Shown here one piece after another: positions 21,231-30,654 of a stretch of 64,000 nucleotides of DNA (position 1 is its first letter; each line of letters opens with the position of its first letter). The notes beneath the pieces are model-generated. The model was not told where the DNA came from and ran no database searches. It worked only from the letters and a program-made list of their open reading frames with translations. The stretch comes from Mallotus nudiflorus (lineage: Eukaryota > Streptophyta > Magnoliopsida > Malpighiales > Euphorbiaceae), in the NCBI GenBank assembly GCA_947683625.1, contig CANTUR010000793.1, positions 2,170,001-2,234,000 of the forward strand. The letters are read 5' to 3'. The translations under genes were made by a program, and so were the position numbers.

Positions 21231-22930
21231 TAGATTCATATGAGGTTCTTTAAGAACAAAAGACCAAGTATGATTTGAATGTAATACTGCAACCTCACTC
21301 ATAGCTTTGTAGTAGCCAAGATGTTTAAGTGTCAAGGCTACTGATCTTGGTTCAGTTAAAGCAGTGATCTCACTCTAATAAAGATATTTTGGGTTAGGTT
21401 TATGTATACCATATTTGCCATATATTTGCATCTATTTTTGGGTGTTTATAGACGTTGGATTCTCATATATGGGCACACTTTAGGAAGATGTTGGTTTAAT
21501 ATTTATTAGTTAAGTGATTGGTAATGAAGTTTCATCAAGTGAAATAGGTTATAGGGAGACATCATTTAAATTAGTGGTGGTAAGTGTTGGAGTTGATGGG
21601 AAGGCTACAATGGGCAATTCAGATTCTATAAAAGATGTAAGCTCCCCTTCATTTGTAGGTTGATTGAATAAACTTCCCGTTTGTGAAAAAGGAAAGGAAC
21701 TCTTATTGAAAATAATATGTTTGGAAATTATAACATGACCTGTTGGTGGATATAAGCATCTATACCCCCTTGTAGTGACCAATGTAACCAAGAAAGACAC
21801 AAGGTAATAAGTGTGGTTCGAGCTTATCATTCAATGAAGTCTGAACATAAGGAAAAAATTTGCAGCCAAAGGTACATAAACAATTATAATCAGGTTCTTT
21901 CTTGAATAAAAGTGAATATGGACTAAACTTGTCTAGAGATTAAGAGGGTAATCGAATGATCAAAACAACAGTTGTTAAGAAGGCATCAACCCAATATCTC
22001 TTGTGTATATGACCATGAAACATCATGGACAAAGCTAACTCAGTAATATGAAGATGCTTCCTCTCTACATTGCCATTTTATTCTAAAGTTTGACGACAAG
22101 AGGTCTGTATTTGAGTCCTTTTGGATGATAAATGCTGAAGAAAATCATTACTGTCATATTCAACGCCTCTATCACATTGAAAGAATTTAATTGTCTTGCC
22201 AAAATGATTGTGAACAAATGTTTCAAACTGTAAGTAACTCTAAAAAAATTCATATTTATATCACAATGGCACAATCCATGTATATTTTGAAAAATCATCA
22301 ATAAAACTAACTTAATAACGATATCCTTGTACATATTTGATAGGGGCTGGCCCCTATAGATTTAAATGAACTTTATTAAAAATCTCTATAGAACAAGAAT
22401 CTGAAACTAAAAATGGAAGTTTACTAGACTTAGCAAGTTGATAGCTTTCAAAAACATCATTATCATTGTCCCAAATGGTAGCATTGATTGAACCTGCTTT
22501 TTGTAGCCATCAAACCACATCAGCTTGAGGGTGTTCCAGTCTACAATGCCACATAGACTCTGGTGCCTTTTGATTCCGAGTTACAAAATGCAGCTTGAGG
22601 ATGATCAAACGCATAGAGATCTCCTTTTCTAGTTCCTTGTTGATTCTCCTGTCCTTTATACTAAAATTATTTTCAAAGAATTAAAAAATGAATGGATAAG
22701 TTCTAGCAAATTAACTAACAGATAGCATAATGTGTTTCATGTCAGAAGCAAGCAAGATTTTAGGCAATATAGCAATTTGACTCCCTATACTTATATGAGC
22801 ATCACCAACATATGAGATTTTAGCATTATCACCATTGCCTATCACAATAATATCATATCCATTATAATTCCATAGATTATAGAGAATACCTGAATCAGAA
22901 GTCATATGGGAAGTCACAGCTATATTTGGG
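21231..22930 (-). pseudogene. protease and integrase region of the copia element
   Basis: The protease site near 22890-22930 reads WFPNIAVTSHMTSDSG, where copia proteases have a D(S/T)GA triad before the T/HH(V/M)T motif. The catalytic Asp is therefore Asn here. Integrase is recognised by NGNVERKHLHITELALSM with the catalytic Glu codon at 22063-22065, followed by VFLGYIGHYKGVQML near 21780 (the copia FLGY motif). In-frame stops and frameshifts occur throughout (for example TAA just before NGNVERKH). Confidence 0.75.
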
Positions 22931-23945
22931 AACCACTTAGTTACATTCTTTTCTTCAACATTGAGAGTTTGAGGAATAGTATTTGATTGAAAAGAGTAAT
23001 TAAAATTACTCCAGCATTGTAAAGTAGTGTGTTTAGGTTTGTCACAAATTTGACAGCATACTTCTCTAGCATTATTTTGCTTCTCAAACCTGTTTGAAGG
23101 TGCAAATCCATTGGATGAACTCTGTAAGGGTGAAGAATTGAGTTATGAATGATTTTTGCTACGGCGGAAGTTGTTGAAGTTTCATCCTCTGACATTAACA
23201 TATCCTTGCATTTGAGATCTCCTTTTTTTATTATTTTAATTTGAGTTGTGTTGTGAGAAAAAGGCCATATATTGTTGAGGAGGATTGGTGATATCATAAT
23301 GAAGCTTGCTTGTTCGAGTTTCATAACTGCATAAAAATGATATAAGTTTTGAATAAGCTGGCATGGGAGGTTTAAACATGGCAGTTATGAATGACTCGTA
23401 ATGAGGACTAAGGCCTTGTAAGAGCCAAAAAAAAAATTGTTCTTATCATCAGTTGATTTTCCAATAGTAAAGAGAACATCACATAAAGTTTTGAATTTGT
23501 ATAGGTAGTCATTCAAAGAAGAAAAATTCTTGCATTTTATAGTCTATAATTCTTAAAGAAGAGAAAATTCTCTTTATGTTGAAGCTTGACCAAAAGCATT
23601 CTCGAGAGCTTCCCACACTTCTGTTGAGGTTCGTGTTCCTACAGCATAGCCAAGTACTTCTTCGATGAGTGATCTAGTGATCCAGCCCTTGAGTAATTTA
23701 TCAGACTTCTTCCAAAGAGCTAAGTCTGATGTTGAGGACCTTGAAGTATCACTTGAAAGATCTATTTTTGGCATGGGAATTGTTTCATGAATGAAATCCA
23801 TCATATATTGGCTTTCAATTAAGCCTTCCATTTGTCTTTTCCATAATAGGTAATTGGACTGTGTCAATTTTAAAGAAACAAAGTTTACAACATTAAGTGT
23901 AGCGGCATATGGGTATTTGGTGGTGGTTGTTGTAGAGAGTGCCAT
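22931..23945 (-). pseudogene. gag of the copia element
   Basis: Starts at the ATG at 23943-23945 and runs open for 123 codons to 23574: LTQSNYLLWKRQMEGLIESQ and LWKKSDKLLKGWITRSL, TSTEVWEALENAFGQAST, the standard copia gag (UBN2-type) pattern. After a frameshift a CCHC zinc knuckle CQICDKPKHTTLQC lies at 23014-23055, with all four ligands kept. It would form the particle. Confidence 0.85.
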
Positions 23946-23970
23946 GGAAATAATTTGGTAGATCTTTATT

Positions 23971-23981
23971 GCTTTGATATA
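23971..23981 (-). promoter_or_regulatory. primer binding site of the copia element
   Basis: Forward GCTTTGATATA, i.e. reverse-strand TATATCAAAGC, resembling TGGTATCAGAGC with several changes, adjacent to the 5' LTR. Confidence 0.6.
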
Positions 23982-24193
23982 TGAAGAAATTTGATAAATG
24001 ATGAATAGGAAATAACTTGTATTTTTTCATATTTTATTGAGATTACATACAAGGTATTTATAATACAAGAACTATACTATTACAAGTTACAACAAAAGAT
24101 AAATGTTACCTAGAAGATTAACATTAGTTAGAAGGGTGTTGATCTTGATCATTTTGAACTGTAGTTATTAGTAAGTTTATCTAGTTGTTAACA
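23982..24193 (-). repeat. 5' LTR of the copia element
   Basis: Reverse strand begins TGTTAACAACTAGATAAACT and ends TTCTTCA; 212 bp with TG..CA ends. Confidence 0.85.
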
Positions 24194-25179
24194 GTGACCA
24201 CAATTCACTTTCCTTTGAGATACATAAACATGTGTGCCACCGGTTTTTTACCGTATCCAAATGCATTACAGTACATGTGGACACTGTAAATGTTGATGCC
24301 ACCTCTTCTATCACCCCATGCTTCAATTTTCCATCAACACATTTTTGTAAAAGCATATCATCATACAACGCTCTATGTTCATCATTGTTTAGCTTTCCAA
24401 TTTCTGTATATGTTTTGGTGCTTGTGATAATTCTTAATCTGTATTGCCATCATTGATAATTTCTTCTGTTCCATGAAAAAAATAATTATAATAGTCAAGA
24501 AGTAATACTCCAAAATTAAACAGGTTTAAAGAAAAAAATAAACAAATAATTAACCTTCTCTCACTGTTTTTTCACGTTTAATTGATATATGTAACTACAA
24601 AATTATTTAACCAAATCTTCAAACAGTAAAAACATTACTCAATAACAATCACTACCAGTAAAATCATAAAGGCACTCCAGAAATAAAAGAAAATAATAAT
24701 AAAATCTAAATACTCAAGTTGCATTTGAAAACAACAATTGACGTATATGTATTTAATTTCAGACAAGAAATAACTGAAACATTGATCAATTAAAAATCCA
24801 AAATATGCCACTTCCTCATTTTCAAAAGCTCTATATAGTGGTTTCATGGAAGGACAAAAACTGAAATTAAAATCTAAGGGAACTGGAAAAATTATAGAAA
24901 GAAATTTTGTAACCTTCTCTCACTTTAAATAAATATTTATTTTATCTGTTTTATTTACATTAACATAATCCCTATTAGTAAAATCATAAAGGTAAAATCT
25001 TTTTAAAAGAATAATGGTATTGACACATCTAAAGTAACATGACATTAACAGTAAACTCCAATTACAATACGGTCACCAGCTATGAAATTAACGAAAATAA
25101 TAATATTATCAGATTATCATGTTTAATTGATACTCCAAATTATAATTTAAAACCTCAAATTCAATAACAATCATTATCG

Positions 25180-25220
<41 letters not shown>

Positions 25221-25629
25221 TATTGTATTAGAAACGTGAAGTGCTCAACATTTTTTTGGTGCTTAGAGCATTAATATTAAAATGACAGTCAACTTTCCAA
25301 AAACTTGCCAAAGGTTTTTACTCAGTTTGATTATATCCATCACTAAATACAGTAGTAAAATCTATATGTTTAACAAAGTTTAAAAGAGAAAATAACATAC
25401 CATTATTCAAGATTGCATCTTGTTGCTCAACTTGTACATCTTCTTCTTCCATTGGCTTATTATTTGAATCTAACAACAAACAATTTGGTGAAGATATCTC
25501 CACTAAGTTTGCTGCATCGATAATGAGATATGGCAATTGAATTTGGGCTTCCTTCTGGGAAAAATCTTCATTGTTAAAATCAATTTCAGAAGGCGTTATA
25601 TCTACATTTAAATCTATTTGTAAAGGCAT
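24194..25629 (-). pseudogene. mariner-like transposase, N-terminal part
   Basis: The start at 25629 (MPLQIDLNVDITPSEIDFNN) opens a 103-codon acidic N-terminal frame to 25318, typical of plant MLE transposases. A non-coding or decayed stretch of about 950 bp follows, with a TA microsatellite at 25185-25216. Coding resumes at 24368 with DDMLLQKCVDGKLKHGVIEE and VASTFTVSTCTVMHLDTVKN, the first helix-turn-helix (in the family LLQKSxNGKLKxGxIKEVASKFxVS). The frame reaches the copia target site at 24198, and the other half resumes at 19674. The gap may be an intron or an unrecognised small insertion. Confidence 0.8.
25185..25216. repeat. (TA)n microsatellite
   Basis: About 32 bp of AT dinucleotides inside the mariner-like element. 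Confidence 0.9.
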
Positions 25630-25986
25630 TTTATGAGTTTGCTTTGTAGAAAATTTGGAACTATCAAATGTTTAACCTCATAAAAAAATTTTAAAGAACA
25701 TTTTGTGGCGGGAATAAATATTTTAGCATTATATTTAGTGGGAAAGTTTAAAATATTAAAAATATTTAAATCGAAAAATCTGGTACCCAATAATACAATT
25801 TTAAATAAAGATAAAAAAAATTACATTTATTAAGATAATATAAAAGTGGATGAGTTATTATAATTTTTTTAGAATAACGTGAGACTTAAGTGTGAAATAA
25901 ATTTTGAGTTTATTAATAAAGGGGCAATTTAGTCATATTTATTTATATTTGTATCCAAATAACACTTCCTTAATCCAAGTGAAACT

Positions 25987-26020
25987 CTAAAACATTACAC
26001 ATAAAAAGAAATAGAGAGAG
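25987..26020 (-). repeat. right terminal inverted repeat of the mariner-like element
   Basis: Reverse strand CTCTCTCTATTTCTTTTTAT then GTGTAATGTTTTAG; pairs with 13506-13539. Confidence 0.8.
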
Positions 26021-26022
26021 TA

Positions 26023-26450
26023 TTAAATATAAATAGAAATTTATTAAATAGAAATATAAATAAAAATTATTATTAATAATGCATGTTTATTACTTAACTA
26101 GTATATGTTCGTTAGATAAAATATGTATGTTGATTACTAAAATAATGCTGATTCATTATACATGTTCATTAAAAATGAACTGTAGTTTCATCACTAATTG
26201 TGAAGTATGGATTCACAAATTTATTAATAATGAAGTATGGATTCATTACTACTTGTACACAAATTCATTAACAATAAACCACAATTTCATTACAACTTGT
26301 GCACATATTCATTAACAGTGCACATATTCATTAACAGTGAACTCTACATTCATTAAAACTTGTTTACAAGTTCATTAACAATGAATAATACTTTTATTAC
26401 AACTTTTATTATTTTAAAATACAAAGTAAATAAAAATGTATTAATTAACT
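26023..26450. repeat. TTCATTA-rich repeat, right flank of the mariner-like insertion
   Basis: Starts TTAAATATAAATAG and TTTATTAAATAGAAATATAA, matching 10470-10510. It then has many ATTCATTAACA / AAACTTGT-type units. It is a diverged copy of the 10441-10800 repeat. The ORF at 26079-26315 arises from these units and is not a gene. Confidence 0.75.
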
Positions 26451-27486
26451 AATTTACAAGATGCAGCCATTAGTTGTAATTCTATAACAATCTACCTAAA
26501 TTCAATGGTCTAGAGAAACAAAGAAAATGGTTAAAGAAAAAAAAAAAAGAAAAAGAGAGCCACCAGAGAGATTGTTTAGCATGTAAGCTCGGAGCTGGAA
26601 AAAGAAAAACAAAAAAGATAGAAAAAGAAGGTGGGCAATCATTGTTTAGTCTGTAAACACATTTTTTTCTTCACAAATATTATAGATTTCTGCTCCATAT
26701 TGAAATATGAACAGAAATCCATAGTATAACAATTGCATATATTGTGTCTTTCATACATAATTGGGAATGGAGAACACCAACTGAAGATGAGGAAACTCGA
26801 ACCTTAAACATTACAGTGCCTCTAAAGAAGCATGGCTATCAAAAAAAACATGTGTGGACGTGAACATACATACTTATAAGTTATAACTAGTATTAATATG
26901 GGGTTTTACATGTGGACAAACATTACATTCTACATAAATTTTATAAAAAAAGAGATAACAAATTTTTATATTTTTAATTAAAATCAAACAAACAGATGAA
27001 ATTTAATGTTAATTTTAATAATATAAAAATTCATATGTATTAATAGTGAAGTTAAATAAAATATTCGTATATTTATTAATAAATTAATTTTTAAATGGAA
27101 TGTGTTATTTTTACAAAAAAAAAAAAAAAAGAGAAAAACTAGTGAGACTTGTGGCACTTCAAAAATTTATAGTTGCACTACACTTTATTAATTTATATTT
27201 TCTATTCATATTATCTTTTATGAATTTAATATTCTCAATTTGTGAAAATAAAATAAATTAAAAAAATTAGTGATGAAAATCCACGAAAATTGTAAATGAA
27301 CTTACCTCAAGTAAAAGTGTAAAATTAAATGGAAAAAAACTTATTAATTTAGCTTCAAATGTACTCTAATAATGTACTAGATTAGCTTTTTATATTTACG
27401 TTTTTCTACATTATATCTAGATAGTCATAATATTATTATAATATAAATCATATTTCATTATCATAATCCATACAAAGTATGAGATA
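26451..27486. other. unassigned AT-rich DNA
   Basis: No coding motif or element end recognised. Purine-rich runs near 26520-26630 and a poly-A tract near 27114-27130. Confidence 0.5.
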
Positions 27487-27495
27487 TAAGATTAA
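27487..27495. repeat. left 9-bp target-site duplication TAAGATTAA
   Basis: Exact copy at 50985-50993. A 9-bp duplication is diagnostic of Mutator-like elements. Confidence 0.92.
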
Positions 27496-27640
27496 GGGTA
27501 AATCACTATTTACCCCCTCTATTTTGATCTATTATGCTACTGCATCTCCGACATTTTAAAAATATATTTATTCATCCTTATATTTTGGTGAAATAAATTA
27601 AAAAGTCCCTTTATTAGTTTTTCCATTAGCTAAACGTTAA
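27496..27640. repeat. left terminal inverted repeat of the Mutator-like element
   Basis: About 140 bp pairing with 50840-50984. 17 of the outermost 22 bases match, and a run GACATTTTAAAAATATATTT is identical in both. Confidence 0.85.
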
Positions 27641-27753
27641 ATGGCTATGAAAATATTAAAATAGTCCCTTTTATCTTCCTAAGGTGTAAAAGCTCAAGCT
27701 CTAAGTTGAAGAAGAAAAAGAAGCAAAGATAGAGCTAATTGTTAATGGAGTAA

Positions 27754-27849
27754 ATTGATCAAGATCTTAACTTGGGATTGGAATTCGGGGATTTGATTAA
27801 TGATTTTGGGCAACTACATGATGATTATTGTAGCATTGAAGATCTTTAA
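27754..27849 (+). pseudogene. 31-codon frame of unknown origin, possibly captured
   Basis: Forward frame reads IDQDLNLGLEFGDLINDFGQ then LHDDYCSIEDL and a stop. The codon use looks less AT-degenerate than the surroundings, but I do not recognise a family. It could be a captured exon end or chance. Confidence 0.25.
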
Positions 27850-27882
27850 ATAAATTTCACTTTTAAAATTATAACAAAGGTT

Positions 27883-28164
27883 TTAAAAAATAAAGAGTGA
27901 AGGTTTTGAAAATAAATAAAAAACACAACTCAAAAATGAAAGTAATAATGGCAATATGAGGATAGAGAACTCACCAAGAAGAAGAAGAAGCAACAACAAC
28001 AATAAGAGGAACAAAAAGAGAATGCCCAAAAACAAAATAGATGCAGCCAATAAAATAAGCAACCAAATCAAAGAGAGCTTTTTTACTCTCTCCGCAACTT
28101 CTCTTTTGTAACAACAATTCTGTATTCTTTTTATCTCAATCCTCTCCTCTTTTGTACCTCCCAT
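27883..28164 (-). other. 94-codon hydrophobic frame of unknown origin
   Basis: Reverse frame MGGTKEERIEIKRIQNCCYK followed by a long Leu-rich stretch (from GAA/GAAG repeats on the opposite strand) and LGEFSIL. A CTTCTTGGTGAGT sequence inside resembles a splice donor. It lies just downstream of the PPR fragment on the same strand. The Leu run is low complexity, so a real protein is doubtful. It may be captured 5' UTR or exon sequence. Confidence 0.2.
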
Positions 28165-28172
28165 TCTCTCAT

Positions 28173-28367
28173 TTAGTCGGACACACTATCCAACAATGAA
28201 TTGATCTCTACAACTTGAGAATGGGACTTGTCTTGCATAGAGAATTTATGAGTCATACCCTTTAGTTCAATTGGCATTTCCTCTACAAATTTTCTAACTT
28301 CTCTTATGTGCCCTACTTGGCTTAGGATGTCAACCACGCAACCAGGGAATAATATCTTAATCAACAA
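28173..28367 (-). pseudogene. PPR protein fragment (terminal PPR plus E/E+ region)
   Basis: 64-codon reverse frame. GCVVDILSQVGHIREVRKFV and EEMPI match the second-to-last PPR motif of PLS-class organelle RNA-editing proteins (CMVDLLGRAGxLxEAxxFIxxMPI). The next residues, ELKGMTHKFSMQDKSHSQVV and EINSLLDS, match the later E+ region (xEIKGxVHEFxxGDxSHPQxxEIY). About 70 residues that normally separate these are missing, and the join EMPI/ELKGM is in frame. Such proteins bind organellar RNA; this fragment cannot. Its setting inside the Mutator-like element marks it as captured. Confidence 0.7.
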
Positions 28368-28475
28368 TTGAAAAAGACAACATTAATAGACATTGAACAA
28401 TTGAATAGTACACTTAACTTATTTTTCTATAAATTTCCAGTTAGTAATTATTGGGTTTTAATTAAAAAAATTACC

Positions 28476-28830
28476 TTAGCTTTGAGAGAATAAGGAGAGC
28501 TCCATGATCCATGATATGAATTTGACTCCCTTCATTATTAATCATCATAGAAACATAATAGCCTCTTTCTTTATTGAATTTCTTAATCCTTTGAATCACA
28601 ATTTGATGCTAGTCCCTATTGCCATGACATATGCTAAGTCTAGCCACATTCATCCCTCCAATTGCCAACCTCTCTAAGTCCTCATATGAAGAACATGTTG
28701 GCCCTGTTGTACATACCAACTTTGTGTTCCTCATACCTAAGAACCCCTTTTTCTTTCAACTCTCCTTTTGCTATCACATCAAAACCCAAAATATCCAAAC
28801 TTTTATTAGAAACTTTTTCAGTAATCACTT
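28476..28830 (-). pseudogene. plastid-type pyruvate kinase fragment (N-terminal catalytic part)
   Basis: Reverse-strand frames, with shifts, read NKSLDILGFDVIAKGELKEK, then TCSSYEDLERLAIGGMNVAR, HQIVIQRIKKFNKERGYYVS and MMINNEGSQIHIMDHGA. These match the plant plastidial pyruvate kinase pattern IGPACCxFExLExLAxGGMNVARxNMCHGxRxWH..VSVMIDTEGSQIHxxDHGAP. In glycolysis the enzyme converts phosphoenolpyruvate and ADP to pyruvate and ATP; this piece covers only the start of the barrel and is broken. The match ends at SLKAK followed by GTAAT (reverse strand, near 28474), a splice-donor-like junction, so intron sequence seems retained. Confidence 0.7.
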
Positions 28831-29497
28831 CTGCTATTGCATATACTCTTAGCCTAATGTACTTGTATCTTTTCTTTACCTATCATGCATTCTTAGAAAC
28901 TCCGTTGGCAAAAAGTAGAAGACCATAAATAAAAAATGTTTAATATTAATTCAACTACCTTCCTCTTACTCTAGCACTAAGTTCCTTAGCTTTGCATTAT
29001 ATGTCGTTGTTAATACTTTCAAGTCTTGGCTTAAAGTTGAATGTGAATGCCATTTGAAAAACTCTATTACCCAAATATGCCATTCCTTCTATTATAAGAT
29101 AGGTGGGTACTTAAATTATAATCATATCAAATTTGATATTGAATCAGATCGCATGCTTCTTTGGAGTAATAAGTCTTTCTTTATTGGTTTCTGATTGGTT
29201 TAAAGATAACCATTTCAATTTTAACAAAGCCTTGTCCTCACCGGCAACTACGACCTCTTCTTCTTCTTCTATTAATTTAGTTTTTTTATAAGATAAAAAA
29301 GGAATAAAAAAGTCTTTATAGTAATAATAGAGTGGACAGTGGTGAAGCCGAAGTGCTTCTTTTAAAGAGGAAAGTTTTGATTCCACTAGTAGCAGAGGAA
29401 CCAACATTGTTACCTCCAATGAGCAATATGAATCTTTCTATCGGTAAAGAGAGAAGAAGATGTAGTGATGGAGAGAGCTAGGGGTTTTGCCAAAAGT
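28831..29497 (-). other. remaining captured or unassigned sequence of the Mutator-like element
   Basis: Reverse strand holds MAYLGNRVFQMAFTFNFKPR (near 29035-29093) and a 91-codon frame at 29419-29144 (MEVTMLVPLLLVESKLSSLK, later EEEEEVVVAGEDKALLKLKW). Neither is recognised. They could be the transit-peptide exon or 5' UTR of the pyruvate kinase source gene, or another capture. Confidence 0.3.
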
Positions 29498-29502
29498 GTT
29501 GG
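29498..29502. repeat. left target-site duplication GTTGG of SIRE copy 1
   Basis: GTTGG here and at 50773-50777. Confidence 0.92.
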
Positions 29503-30603
29503 TGCTGACCATTTATATAATCAAACTCCTAATTTTGAATTTTGACAAATAATTTATATTCTAATAATTTCATTTAAGTGTGTAGGAAGTTGATTGATTA
29601 TAAAGTATAAATGATCAATATTTGGAAATGTTAAAATATTCCTTAAAAGAGTATTAGTATGTATTTCAATGAAGTATTTCATCGTATGCAACTTCCTAAT
29701 CAATCTGGAGCAATTATATACCAAAAATATACAATCTTGAAATTACAGTGGTCTGCTCACGAGTACCTCATGAGCCCCTCACGATCTAACCTTGAACAGT
29801 GTATGTTTAAGCTCATTGTGCAAAATTATCCAATGCTTCTCACAAGCTACCCTCACAATCATGACTATCTCATGAAGGTAGGAAGGATAGTTTACAATGA
29901 CATTTTTTAAGTGTAACGGCTACATTCTTGATCCTCACGAGCTAGGGTTTTCTCCTCATGATTGTGAGCAGTGTTCTAACAAAAATAAGTCAATTTTGAA
30001 AAAGCCAAATCTTAGAGACGTTGGAGACACAATTATTGGCTTTAACCACCATAATTTAAGTTGCTCATCTACATAAATAACTTGTTGAGCTCAATCGAAG
30101 GTTTAAGAAACTTATTTATTCATATACTCTCTTAAGCATTCAATTAAGCTCTCAAAACTCTCTTCAAATTCATTTTATATTTGTATAACTCTTGTAAGAG
30201 TTGGCAAGTGTTAGAATAGATACTCTTATTCTTTATTTTTTAGGATTAAGAAAATAGGAAGCGAGATTCTATTATATTGGAATTGGTTTAAGTGTTTAGC
30301 CATTAAAACACTTGGGAATTGGTTTAAGAGTGAGCCTAGAAACTCTTGATTGTGTAAGGTTGAAGAGTGAGCCTCAAACTCTTATGTAATCCCAATCTTA
30401 TAAATAAGATTGTGGGTATTAAAAATCCTAATTTAGGGATAAGTTAGGTAGAGATGTAGGATTATTAAGAATTTGAACTCCGTAAATTCCTGTGAATATT
30501 GTTCTTCCTGTATAATCTTTTTCAATTTTTGTTCTTCTATTTAATTTTTTTTATTTTCACAAAACTGTCATTAACCTTATTTACCCCACCTAAGGCATTT
30601 TCA
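29503..30603 (+). repeat. 5' LTR of SIRE copy 1
   Basis: Begins TGCTGACCATTTATATAATC and ends GGCATTTTCA. The TATA position near 30068-30078 reads TCTACATAAATAAC, changed relative to the intact TCTATATAAATAAC of the 3' LTR. Confidence 0.92.
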
Positions 30604-30605
30604 AT

Positions 30606-30617
30606 TAGTATCAGAGC
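30606..30617 (+). promoter_or_regulatory. primer binding site of SIRE copy 1
   Basis: TAGTATCAGAGC, one G-to-A change from the Met-tRNA PBS, two bases after the LTR. Confidence 0.8.
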
Positions 30618-30654
30618 TTGAATTTTAGGAACTTAATTGCAAGAATAAAAGATT

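Larger units (their letters stand above)
19675..24193 (-). mobile_element. Ty1-copia LTR retrotransposon inserted in the mariner-like transposase
   Basis: 4.5-kb element on the reverse strand, flanked by GTGAC. It has gag, protease, integrase, RT and RNase H in copia order, a Met-type PBS beside the right LTR and a purine tract beside the left LTR. The two LTRs are unequal (171 and 212 bp): the left one lacks about 19 bp near its end and about 17 bp internally. All genes are broken. It lies between the N- and C-terminal parts of the transposase, so it is younger than the mariner-like element. Confidence 0.9.
13504..26022 (-). mobile_element. mariner-like (plant MLE) DNA transposon, split by two later insertions
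   Basis: Element proper 13506-26020 with TA target duplication at 13504-13505 and 26021-26022. The ends form inverted repeats: forward CTCCCTCCATTCCTTTTTAT at 13506, and on the reverse strand from 26020 CTCTCTCTATTTCTTTTTAT; about 27 of 34 bases match. The CTCCCTCC end and TA target are typical of plant mariner/Stowaway elements. The transposase lies on the reverse strand in two parts. Removing the solo LTR and the copia element leaves about 4.7 kb. The flanks join to match the paralogous locus 10441-10500 with TG in place of the TA target, i.e. a related empty site. Confidence 0.85.

Noticed and set aside
28476..28830. Functional pyruvate kinase gene
   Set aside because: Only an N-terminal fragment with frameshifts, enclosed by Mutator-type ends; no downstream exons found.
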